Shown in pieces: positions 1 through 8,334 of a stretch of 34,146 nt of DNA; position 1 is the first letter of the stretch; each line of letters opens with the position of its first letter. The notes under the pieces are model-generated. The model was not told the DNA's origin. It was given only the letters and a program-made list of their open reading frames with translations, and ran no database searches. Source of the stretch: Bacteroidales bacterium (GTDB lineage Bacteria; Bacteroidota; Bacteroidia; Bacteroidales; UBA932). The stretch is from contig JAGAAD010000016.1 of the NCBI GenBank assembly GCA_017615445.1, forward strand, positions 1-34,146, in the 5' to 3' direction. A program made the translations under genes and the position numbers.

Positions 1-1
1 A

Positions 2-532
2 CGCATCACCATGATGGGCCACGGAATGGGCATGCCCTCGATAGGCTTGTACACCTACGAACTCTACAACTTCTACGGCGTGAAGACCATCATCCGCGTG
101 GGTTCTGCCGGCGCCTACCGGAAGGAACTGCATCTGGGCGATCTGGTCCTGGCGGAGGGAGCCTGCACGGACTCCAACTATGCAGACCAGTATCAGCTGG
201 ACGGCATGTTCGCCCCTATCGCGGACTTCGGCCTGCTTCGCAAAGCGGCGGATGTCTGCGAGAAGATGGGCCTGAACTACATGGTGGGCAATGTGGTCTC
301 GTCAGACCTGTTCTACCGCGAGAATCCCAACACCAAAGGCTGGATCAAGATGGGAGTCCTGGCGGTGGAGATGGAAATAGCCGCGCTCTATATGAACGCC
401 GCCCGCAGCGGCAACAAAGCCCTCGGCATCCTCACCATCTCGGACCATATCCTCACGGGCGAAAAGACCACCGCCGAGCAGCGCCAGACCACCTTCACCA
501 ACATGATGGAAGTTGCGCTGTCGCTGGTTTAA
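2..532 (+). CDS. deoD: Purine nucleoside phosphorylase, DeoD type (5' end outside window)
   Basis: Phosphorolysis of purine (deoxy)nucleosides to free base and (deoxy)ribose-1-phosphate in the cytoplasm. The reading frame is already open at base 2, so the gene starts upstream; 176 codons are visible against roughly 235-240 in the family. Visible DeoD hallmarks are MGHGMG near the left edge, the phosphate-site-like VGSAGA, GACTDS, the ribose-binding VEMEIAALY, and SDHILTGEKTT, which carries the catalytic Asp of the SDH motif. The TAA stop lies only 12 bases before the SusC-like gene, so the two may be co-transcribed. The family call is firm; the substrate range within it is not visible. Confidence 0.93.
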   Translation, partial: RITMMGHGMGMPSIGLYTYELYNFYGVKTIIRVGSAGAYRKELHLGDLVLAEGACTDSNYADQYQLDGMFAPIADFGLLRKAADVCEKMGLNYMVGNVVSSDLFYRENPNTKGWIKMGVLAVEMEIAALYMNAARSGNKALGILTISDHILTGEKTTAEQRQTTFTNMMEVALSLV

Positions 533-544
533 AACCGATATCCA

Positions 545-3500
545 ATGAATAACACTCTTAAACTGCTGGTTGCACTGATTGCGATGGCGTTGTCCATCAC
601 TACATCATTTGCCCAGCAATCAGTCACCGGCTTGGTGACTGATGTCAACGGCGATCCCCTTCCGGGGGTGGTCGTGATGATCAAAGGTACCAACACCGGA
701 ACGACCACCGACGACGGAGGTCTTTACTCCATCTCAGCCCAGCCAAACCAGACACTGGTCTTCACAAGCCTCGGAATGGAAACCATGGAATACCGCGTGG
801 GAAACAGGACGAAACTGGATGTGGAACTCCGCGAAGACACGACTTTGCTTGATGAAGTGGTGGTCGTGGGCTACGGAACCCAGAAGAAGATCCACGTGAC
901 GGGATCGGTGTCTGCAGTTTCAGGCACTGAGCTGAAAAAAGCCACTGCGACCAACGTGTCGCAGCAGCTGGTCGGTAAACTCCCGGGAATCATCACCCAA
1001 CAGTCCCTCGGCCAGCCCGGTTCGGACCAGGTCTCGATTCTCGTGCGAGGCTACTCCTCCTACAACGATTCCGGCACCGTCCTGGTACTCGTGGACGGAG
1101 TGGAAAGGGATATGAACCTCGTGAACCCCGCAGACATCGAATCCATCACTGTCCTCAAGGACGCTTCCGCGACTGCAGTGTACGGTATGAAGGCCGCAAA
1201 CGGCGTCATCCTCGTCACCACCAAACGTGGCGACGAGGGAACCGCCACTGTCTCATACACCGGTCGCCTGATAACAAACCACGCCACTGCCCTGCCTCAA
1301 ATGATGACCGGCGACCAGTACATGAAGTACTACAACCTTGGTTATCAGCTGGACCAGTGGGTCACTGGCGTCGCTCTGGATGACACGGTTCCCTACTTCA
1401 CCGACGCTGAAATCGCGGCGACCACCAACGGCGACACTTCGGATGGTATAGAGAACACGAACTGGATGGAGCCCCTACTTCGCACCACCCTTACGCATCA
1501 GCATAATGTGTCCGTGAGCGGCGGAAGCAAGAAGGTGAATTACTTCGTATCCGGCGGTTTCCAGGACCAGAGGGGCTTCCTTGAGGGACACTACAACAAG
1601 AGGACAAATGTCCGCTCCAACATAGATGTCAAGCCCAACAAGGACCTCAAGATCAGCCTCAATCTGGGCGTGATGTACCAGGAATACAACCAGCCGGGCA
1701 ACCTTTCCTACGCCAATGCGACCACGGGCGGCACCATCCCGTTCTGCCTCATGTTCGCCCTGCCGTTCGTGCCGAAGACCTACGACGTGGATCCGACCTC
1801 ACCCTACTATGGAATGGCTACATCCCCGATGCGTACTGCCGGTGCCTTCGTCGCGAACGCTGAATACGCCTCGCAGCACTCCGGCTATAGCTATTCGCAG
1901 ACCGCTAAGATCGAAACCAGCGCCCGGGTCGAGTATAGCATTCCTTTCCTGCAGGGCCTCAAACTCGCTCTTCAGTACTCTTACGACTGGCGCGACCTGG
2001 ATTCCAAGACCTATGCCTATGGCTACCAGCTGATGGCGTGGAACTTTGCAGACCGCACCTATGAGCTTAAGGAATGCTCCCACGCACTCGCAGAAGGAAA
2101 CCTCTATATGGGTGACCAGAAATACACCCAGGCTATCCTGAGACCCGAAATCAGCTACAACCGCAAATTCGGGAAGCACGAGGTCTCCGGCCTGTTCCTC
2201 TATGAGCAGAACTCCGGCTTCAGCAAGTCGTTCAGCACTTCAGCCCAGAACTTCGCGCTTTTGGATGTGGACGAACTCCCCTTCGCGGATGCTAAGACGG
2301 CAAAGAACAGTTCCGGCCGCGAGTACACCGGTTATTCCAGCTATATCGGCCGTTTGAACTACGCCTATGACGACCGTTACCTCCTCGAGGTTTCCGGCCG
2401 CTACGACGGCTCATATAAATTCGGCCGCGGCCACCGCTGGGGCTTTTTCCCCGCCGTTTCCGCAGGCTGGGTTCTCTCCAAGGAAGACTTCATCAAGGAC
2501 GCAATGCCCTGGGTGGATCTTCTGAAGCTCAGAGCCTCTGCCGGTGAAGTGGGAAACGACAATGTGGGAGCATACCTCTACCGCAAGAACTTCTCGCTGA
2601 ATTCCAACGGAACCGCCCTGGGCCGCGTGCCCCAGGCGACTATGTACAACATCACTTCCTACCCGAACTTCGACCTCACCTGGGAGCACATCCGCACCTA
2701 TGACGTGGGCTTCGAATTCAATGCATGGAAGGGCCTGCTCGGAGTCGAATTCGACTGGTTCTACAAATACACCTACGATATTCTTGACAACATCACGGCC
2801 GCATTCCCTCCTTCCCTTGGAGGCCACTATCCGACTGTGGACAATGCCGGCGCCTTCGACAACCGCGGTTTCGAGCTTTCGCTCAATCACTCGAACCGCA
2901 TAGGCGATCTGGTCTACCGCATCAATGGCAACGTCTCCTGGGCGCATAACCGCATCCTCAAGCGCCGCCAGGCCGACGGAATTCTCCCCTGGCAGGACGT
3001 GATTGGAACATCGTGGGGCTCCATCTGGGGCCTCCAGTCAGACGGCCTCTACCAGACTCAGGAAGAGGTGGACAACGCTCCGGACGGTGTGGAGCCCAAG
3101 ATCGGAGACATCAAGTACATAGACCAGAACGGTGACGGAAAGATTGACGGCGATGACTATGTCCGAATCGCCCGCAACCCTCGTCCCGAGCTTATGTACG
3201 CTCTCCAGGCCGATGCATCGTGGAAAGGCTTCGACATTAACATCCAGTTCCAGGGCGGCGCGCTCTGCGACAAGATGCTGATCGGCAACTGGGCCAACGG
3301 AGTCAGCGACGCCACCCCGCTCACCAAACCGTGGTACGCCAACTACGACAATGCCCCGCTCTACCTGGTGGAGCAGTCGTGGAGACCGGACAACACCGAT
3401 GCCACCTATCCGAGGCTTTCGGTCAACGCCACCTCCTACCGCAACAACTACCGCGTGTCCGATTTCTGGAAGCGCAACGGAGCATATCTCAGGCTCAAGA

Positions 3501-3697
3501 ACGTCAGCCTGGGTTATACACTGCCCCGCAGCTTGACCAGAAAGGTGGGAATGGAATCCGTTCGATTATTCCTCACCGGCACAAATCTCCTCACCTTCAC
3601 CGAATTCAAGTATCTCGACCCTGAGAGCCCGAATGTGGTGACAGGTTATTATCCTCAGCAGAGGACTCTCACTTTTGGACTTGATCTTAACTTCTAA
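545..3697 (+). CDS. SusC/RagA-family TonB-dependent outer-membrane glycan transporter
   Basis: Imports oligosaccharides across the outer membrane using TonB energy, paired with the SusD-like lid downstream. The 1050-residue protein has a signal peptide ending near SFAQQ (about residue 25), then a carboxypeptidase-regulatory-like beta-sandwich (about 27-105, with the typical DVNGDPLPGVVV and GTNTGTTTDDGG), the linker LDEVVVVGYGTQKK, a plug with VLVDGVERD and VLKDASATAVYG, and a long beta-barrel closing with an aromatic C-terminus (GLDLNF). A calcium-loop-like DQNGDGKIDGDD sits near residue 860, as in many SusC proteins. There is no N-terminal STN signalling domain, so a trans-envelope anti-sigma circuit is not expected through this protein. 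It is the first PUL gene. The substrate can only be inferred from the downstream enzymes. Confidence 0.96.
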   Translation: MNNTLKLLVALIAMALSITTSFAQQSVTGLVTDVNGDPLPGVVVMIKGTNTGTTTDDGGLYSISAQPNQTLVFTSLGMETMEYRVGNRTKLDVELREDTTLLDEVVVVGYGTQKKIHVTGSVSAVSGTELKKATATNVSQQLVGKLPGIITQQSLGQPGSDQVSILVRGYSSYNDSGTVLVLVDGVERDMNLVNPADIESITVLKDASATAVYGMKAANGVILVTTKRGDEGTATVSYTGRLITNHATALPQMMTGDQYMKYYNLGYQLDQWVTGVALDDTVPYFTDAEIAATTNGDTSDGIENTNWMEPLLRTTLTHQHNVSVSGGSKKVNYFVSGGFQDQRGFLEGHYNKRTNVRSNIDVKPNKDLKISLNLGVMYQEYNQPGNLSYANATTGGTIPFCLMFALPFVPKTYDVDPTSPYYGMATSPMRTAGAFVANAEYASQHSGYSYSQTAKIETSARVEYSIPFLQGLKLALQYSYDWRDLDSKTYAYGYQLMAWNFADRTYELKECSHALAEGNLYMGDQKYTQAILRPEISYNRKFGKHEVSGLFLYEQNSGFSKSFSTSAQNFALLDVDELPFADAKTAKNSSGREYTGYSSYIGRLNYAYDDRYLLEVSGRYDGSYKFGRGHRWGFFPAVSAGWVLSKEDFIKDAMPWVDLLKLRASAGEVGNDNVGAYLYRKNFSLNSNGTALGRVPQATMYNITSYPNFDLTWEHIRTYDVGFEFNAWKGLLGVEFDWFYKYTYDILDNITAAFPPSLGGHYPTVDNAGAFDNRGFELSLNHSNRIGDLVYRINGNVSWAHNRILKRRQADGILPWQDVIGTSWGSIWGLQSDGLYQTQEEVDNAPDGVEPKIGDIKYIDQNGDGKIDGDDYVRIARNPRPELMYALQADASWKGFDINIQFQGGALCDKMLIGNWANGVSDATPLTKPWYANYDNAPLYLVEQSWRPDNTDATYPRLSVNATSYRNNYRVSDFWKRNGAYLRLKNVSLGYTLPRSLTRKVGMESVRLFLTGTNLLTFTEFKYLDPESPNVVTGYYPQQRTLTFGLDLNF

Positions 3698-3709
3698 TCC
3701 TGGGCAATT

Positions 3710-5404
3710 ATGAAAGCAATTAAAACCATTATAGCATTTACCGCTGCAACAATGATGTTCGGCGCCTGCCTGGGTGAGAAGAATATAGATCTCAGCCCCG
3801 TGAGCTACTACAACGAAGATGTGGTCTACGCCTCTGACTCAAACCTCGATCTCTTCGTGAAGAGCTTCTACAACGTTCTCTATGCCAACGCCGATATCGC
3901 GAACGGCTATGTCTTTGACGACGGCGTGACGGATCTTGTCAAATACAGCTGGTGGGGAGTGAACGGAGGAACCGTGAACCAGTTCTTCTATCTGGGAGAT
4001 ATCGTTAACCCGGAAAACAACTTCCGCTCCAACTGGGGCAGCATGTATTCGTATATCCGCCAGATCAACGAATTCTTCTTCGATGTGAACTACGGCTATG
4101 CAGACAATCTGGATGCTGATGCGCTGAAGGTTCGAATCGCAGAATGCCGTTTCCTCCGCGCCTTCGCCTACCAGGAACTTATCCTCCGCCATGGAGGAGT
4201 AATCCTAAGGACCCGCGAGGATCTGGTGGACGGCCCGAATGAAAAAGCAAAGGCCCGTTCGAGCGAGGAAGATAGTTGGGACTTCGTGATTAAAGAGTAC
4301 GACAAGGCACTTGCCGATCTTCCGAAGAGCTGGAGCGGCGAGAACGCCGGCCGTGCGACCTGGGGCGCAGCCATGGGAATGAAAGCCCGTGCAGCCCTTT
4401 ATGCCGGTCGTTGGCAGGACGCTTATGATGCCGCGGATTCGCTCATTAATTCAGGTATCTACAGCCTGGTCAGCGGCAGCACGGTCGCATCCTACAACAC
4501 AATATTCACCAATCCCTTCAACACGGAAATCATTGTTCCCGTGTACTACAAAGAGAGCGCAGGAAACGCTTCCGCACGCCAGCATAACTTCAACCAGTAC
4601 TTCTGCCCTCCGGGCGACGGAATCGCCTACAACGTGTCAGTGGGCGCAGCCGCGACCCCGACAGACGAATATGCCGGTTTCTTCGACATCAAGGTCGGAG
4701 GCGCCTGGCAGGCTTTCGACTGGGACAATCTGGCCGCTTATGGCAACAAGCCTTTCGAGAACCGCGATCCCCGTTTCTATGCATCAATTCTGTACAACGG
4801 CGCCACTTGGAGAGGCAGGACTCTTCAGATCTATGACGGCGGCACCGATGGTTTCATGACCTTCAAGCAGACAGGTCAGGACAACGACCACCGTAGCACT
4901 ACCGGCTACATCTTCCGCAAATTCATGAGCGATGCTGCCGGAATGAACTACACAAGCGTGCTTAGCGGCCAGACCTGGATTGAAATGCGCCTTGCGGAGA
5001 TCTATCTGATCCGCAGCGAAGCAGCAGCACGTCTGGACGACTTCACCGGCGCATACAAGGATCTAAACGAGATCCGTGCACGTGTGGGTATGGACGCTCT
5101 TCCGAAGGTGGCTAACTGGAATGCATACCAGAAAGATCTCTCGAAGGAGAGGGTCTGCGAGCTCGGACTCGAAGGTCACCGTTACTTCGATCTTATTCGC
5201 TGGGGTAAGGCTCAGGAGGTTCTCAACGGCACTCGTGTCCACGGTGTGAAGATAACCCCGGATCTCTATGGTAATTTCACCTACGAAAGGATCGAAGCAG
5301 ACACCCAGGACCGCCAGTTCCCGGTGAAGTACAACATCTTCCCTATCCCTTATTCAGAACTACAAAACAACAGGCTCTGCGTGCAGAACGACGCCTGGCT
5401 CTAA
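3710..5404 (+). CDS. SusD/RagB-family glycan-binding surface lipoprotein
   Basis: Cell-surface lid that captures glycan and feeds it to the SusC-like barrel. The 564 residues begin with a lipoprotein signal whose likely lipidated residue is Cys20 (FGAC). The sequence has the SusD pattern: an N-terminal helical repeat region (NEFFFDVNYGYADN, then AECRFLRAFAYQELILRHGG), a middle part with TWGAAMGMKARAALYAGRW, and a C-terminal section with LAEIYLIRSEAAARL, LNEIRARVGM and the highly typical RVCELGLEGHRYFDLIRWG. It starts 12 bases after the SusC-like stop. The aromatic residues that would contact sugar cannot be assigned without a structure. Confidence 0.95.
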   Translation: MKAIKTIIAFTAATMMFGACLGEKNIDLSPVSYYNEDVVYASDSNLDLFVKSFYNVLYANADIANGYVFDDGVTDLVKYSWWGVNGGTVNQFFYLGDIVNPENNFRSNWGSMYSYIRQINEFFFDVNYGYADNLDADALKVRIAECRFLRAFAYQELILRHGGVILRTREDLVDGPNEKAKARSSEEDSWDFVIKEYDKALADLPKSWSGENAGRATWGAAMGMKARAALYAGRWQDAYDAADSLINSGIYSLVSGSTVASYNTIFTNPFNTEIIVPVYYKESAGNASARQHNFNQYFCPPGDGIAYNVSVGAAATPTDEYAGFFDIKVGGAWQAFDWDNLAAYGNKPFENRDPRFYASILYNGATWRGRTLQIYDGGTDGFMTFKQTGQDNDHRSTTGYIFRKFMSDAAGMNYTSVLSGQTWIEMRLAEIYLIRSEAAARLDDFTGAYKDLNEIRARVGMDALPKVANWNAYQKDLSKERVCELGLEGHRYFDLIRWGKAQEVLNGTRVHGVKITPDLYGNFTYERIEADTQDRQFPVKYNIFPIPYSELQNNRLCVQNDAWL

Positions 5405-5416
5405 TAGACGATACAA

Positions 5417-7321
5417 ATGAAAAAGCTTACATTCATATCTACTATCGCTCTGCTCGCTGTCCTTGCAGCCTGCGTAGAGCCTGAACATCCCGACTTCAAT
5501 TACGAAGAAAGCGAGAACACTCAGGGACTCGTGATTAAGGGTTGCCTTGTCAGCGATCCCAACACTGAATACGACGCCGTGGTGGATCTTGAAGCAGGAA
5601 CAGCTACAATACAGGTGCCTTTCTACCTTAGCGATACCAAACCCGTCCAGGGAGACCTGACCAAGATGAAAATCAAGGCCACTCTTCCGAAAGGCGCGAA
5701 GTTCGATCCAAGCATATCCGGAATACACGATCTGACTGAAGGCTTTAAGACGGTTCTTGTCTTTTCCAACCGCAAAAAGGTCGACCTTACAATCACAGCC
5801 GACTACAAAAAATCAGACGCAGCTATCCTCATCGGACTTGCAAACTCTCAGATAGTCAATGCCGTGCGTCAGCCCACAGCCGACAGCAAAGGAACCTTCA
5901 GCGTGATGCTCACGCCAGAGAACGCCGGCCCTCTTAAGAAATCCGAGCTTGCCGTTTCTCCATGGGCAACCTTCGAGACGGAAGCGCTCAATTCCGACGG
6001 CACGGTGGACATAACTCTCGGGAAAGATATCACAGTCGTCTCTCAAAGCGGCCTCGTGCGCAACACCTATGCGATTGCATTCGAGACGCCCAAGACCGTG
6101 GATTACGGCCTTGGACAAGTCAAGGCTCTCTTCGGCATACAGCCAACACTCAGCGACCCCAAGGGCTTCACGGAGGGCGGCAACAGAACCATTGCGGTCG
6201 TGGACGACTATCTGATCCTGTCCAACTCCGTTGATTTCACCAAGATGCCGGTCTATGACCGATTCACAGGCGAGTATCTGCCGGCGGTCACCGTGAACAC
6301 GGACGGAATCCCGGCCAACGTCGAAATCCACGCCATCACCTCCGATTCGGCCGGCCATCTGTTCGCAGTAACTTACGTGAGCACCTACGCCGCCGACAAA
6401 CTCCCTCAGCTGCACCATAAAACCGAGAATCAGACAGTCTATGGTTACCTGTGGAAGGACGGAATCACCAACGCCCCCACTCTTATCATGGAGGCTGCAG
6501 TGAACGGCGGCGGCTGGACCAACGCTCCTTACGGATTTGGCGGTACCAAGGACTTCGACTTCTTCAGGACAGTCAGCGTCTGCGGAGACCTCACCAGCGG
6601 CGATGCCATCATCGGCACCATGACCAAGTCTCACGTCAGGCCGGTGTTCGTCCGTTTCAAGGACGGCAGCCCTCAATGGCCCGCAGAGATCCAATGGCCA
6701 TCCGGCCTTCCCAACAACGCCGCATCGTTCTGGAACGCAGCCAAGGTGAAACCTATCACCAACGATCCTTCGACCCTGGAGTATTACTGGACTTCTGCAA
6801 CCTTCCGCTCGACCTTCGTCTATTCCAAAGGCGGACTCGGAGTATGCTTCGATCTCCCCGACGCGCACTGGTGGAAGTATGCCGGAGGCTACGATTATCA
6901 GCATCCTGTGGGCTCCATGGACTTCATCGAGTTCAACGGCGCACACCTGCTGGCAGTGATGAACGGAACTTATGCCAATAAGAGCGTGGATGACGTCCTG
7001 CAGATGTACTGGAGGTGCTTCGTCTCCGACGTGGGTGCGAACCCTGCCGCCAGTTCATTTGTCGGCGGCTTCATCTTCGACACCCGCGAGGGTGGCGTGG
7101 ACGGCAACAGCACCAACTTCGAAGGTTCGAACGGAGTCTACCCCACAGCCATGATTTCGCCATTCGCCTTCGAAAGCGGCGCCACCGTGCTCAAGGGCAA
7201 CACAGACCAGACAACTGACGTGGTCTTTGCCCGCGGTGCCGACGGCATGTCCGTGCAGTTGTATTTCCTTTCCACTGACCAGGGCCTGGTAGGTTGGAAC
7301 CTGACTTCACTTGCATTGTAA
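5417..7321 (+). CDS. Large surface lipoprotein in the SusE/SusF position
   Basis: A 634-residue lipoprotein with predicted lipidated Cys19 (LAAC). The position right behind SusD (12-base gap) is where PULs encode outer-membrane surface glycan-binding proteins, so that role is inferred from context. Residues about 25-230 look like two short beta-sandwich repeats (GTATIQVPFYLSDTKPVQGD, then GTFSVMLTPENAG and VDITLGKDITVVS), resembling the DUF5018-type domains of Bacteroidales lipoproteins. The remaining 400 residues are beta-rich with propeller-like strands (VVDDYLILSNS, VYDRFTGEYLPAV, ITSDSAGHLFAVTY). I do not recognise an enzymatic motif. The DUF5018/DUF4623 resemblance is from memory and tentative. 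The TAA stop overlaps the next gene's ATG by one base. Confidence 0.8.
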   Translation: MKKLTFISTIALLAVLAACVEPEHPDFNYEESENTQGLVIKGCLVSDPNTEYDAVVDLEAGTATIQVPFYLSDTKPVQGDLTKMKIKATLPKGAKFDPSISGIHDLTEGFKTVLVFSNRKKVDLTITADYKKSDAAILIGLANSQIVNAVRQPTADSKGTFSVMLTPENAGPLKKSELAVSPWATFETEALNSDGTVDITLGKDITVVSQSGLVRNTYAIAFETPKTVDYGLGQVKALFGIQPTLSDPKGFTEGGNRTIAVVDDYLILSNSVDFTKMPVYDRFTGEYLPAVTVNTDGIPANVEIHAITSDSAGHLFAVTYVSTYAADKLPQLHHKTENQTVYGYLWKDGITNAPTLIMEAAVNGGGWTNAPYGFGGTKDFDFFRTVSVCGDLTSGDAIIGTMTKSHVRPVFVRFKDGSPQWPAEIQWPSGLPNNAASFWNAAKVKPITNDPSTLEYYWTSATFRSTFVYSKGGLGVCFDLPDAHWWKYAGGYDYQHPVGSMDFIEFNGAHLLAVMNGTYANKSVDDVLQMYWRCFVSDVGANPAASSFVGGFIFDTREGGVDGNSTNFEGSNGVYPTAMISPFAFESGATVLKGNTDQTTDVVFARGADGMSVQLYFLSTDQGLVGWNLTSLAL

Positions 7322-8334
7322 TGAAATTCCAGCAGGAAATACTTCAGCAGCCCCAGGCTGTACTCGACACTGCGGCCAGCCTCCGATCCGTTCAATTGCG
7401 GGTCGGAGGCCAGGGCCGGATAGTCGCAACCGGCATGGGCAGTTCGTACTTTATCGGCGGCGCCTTTGCTCTCTTTCTCGAGGGCAAAGGCGTTCCCGCA
7501 TACTGCGTCAATGCCGGAGAACTCCTTCACTACGGCCAGGAAGCCCTCAGAAACGACACTCTTCTAGTCGCTTTCTCCCAGTCCGGAGAGAGCTATGAGA
7601 CGGTTCAGTTGCTCAAAGAACTTGATCTCCCGAAAGAACGGGTAGTTGCCGTCACAAACGAGCCGGATAGCAGCCTGGCAAAGCTTGCAGGCACTGTCGT
7701 GCTCACCAAGGCGGGCAAGGAGGAGATGACCAGCACCAAGACCTTCATCACGGCGTGGATGGCCGCCCTCGCACTGGCAGATGCCCTGTCGGGCGCGCAG
7801 ACTTCCTACGACCCGGAAGCGCTCGCAAGGGGCGTGGAAGAAACGCTCGCATCACGCAGGCAGGTTGAGCTCGCGGCCTATCTTATCGGAGAGGCTGAGT
7901 TCCTGCAGTTCACGGCAAGGGGGATAGATTTCGCCGTGGCCCAGCAGAGCGCGCTAATGTGCAACGAAGCCCTTCATATGGCCTCATCTGCCCTGACGGG
8001 CGGAGATTTCCGCCACGGGCCGTTGGAGATGGTCGGACCGGAGAAAACAGTGGTTGTTATTTCCCACTCCCAGTCCAAGACCCGCGTACAGTCGGAGAGG
8101 CTCGTCAGCGACGTGCTACGTTTCGGAGGAAACGTAATCCTCGTAACGGATAAGACCCCCGATCACGTCGTGGGTGACAAATTATCCGTTCTGCAGACGG
8201 CGCCCTGCCCCGCTGAACTCTTCCCAGTGCTTTCCGTACTTCCTCTCCAACTTCTTATTATTGAAATAGCATCCCGCCGAGGGATAGTCCCGGGTGACTT
8301 CTCCCACGGCGGAAAAGTCACTTTATCCGAATGA
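7321..8334 (+). CDS. SIS-domain sugar-phosphate isomerase/deaminase (GlmS C-terminal/NagB-II type)
   Basis: Cytoplasmic enzyme of 337 residues with two SIS domains, as in the isomerase half of GlmS and in SIS-type glucosamine-6-phosphate deaminases. Visible motifs are ATGMGSSYFIGG (first sugar-phosphate loop), VAFSQSGESYETV (the SxSGxT/S phosphate motif), and NEALHMASSALTGGDFRHGP, which matches the ring-opening Glu/His region of GlmS (His232 here). There is no glutamine amidotransferase half, so deamination or isomerisation of an amino-sugar phosphate is more likely than synthesis. ATG at 7321 is chosen because it overlaps the previous stop (TAATG), giving translational coupling; the in-frame ATG at 7294 would run 28 bases into that gene. 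It is the only clearly cytoplasmic enzyme in the PUL and suggests that the imported sugar is GlcN or GlcNAc. Confidence 0.85.
   Translation: MKFQQEILQQPQAVLDTAASLRSVQLRVGGQGRIVATGMGSSYFIGGAFALFLEGKGVPAYCVNAGELLHYGQEALRNDTLLVAFSQSGESYETVQLLKELDLPKERVVAVTNEPDSSLAKLAGTVVLTKAGKEEMTSTKTFITAWMAALALADALSGAQTSYDPEALARGVEETLASRRQVELAAYLIGEAEFLQFTARGIDFAVAQQSALMCNEALHMASSALTGGDFRHGPLEMVGPEKTVVVISHSQSKTRVQSERLVSDVLRFGGNVILVTDKTPDHVVGDKLSVLQTAPCPAELFPVLSVLPLQLLIIEIASRRGIVPGDFSHGGKVTLSE

Noticed and set aside
5813..6946. A 377-codon minus-strand open frame opposite the SusE-position lipoprotein
   Set aside because: It has no signal peptide or motif, and the plus-strand gene has a lipobox and fits the operon, so the antisense frame is incidental.
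7294..7321. An earlier ATG for the SIS-domain gene
   Set aside because: It would run 28 bases into the upstream lipoprotein gene and add residues not expected in the family. ATG 7321 overlaps the stop and is a natural coupled start.
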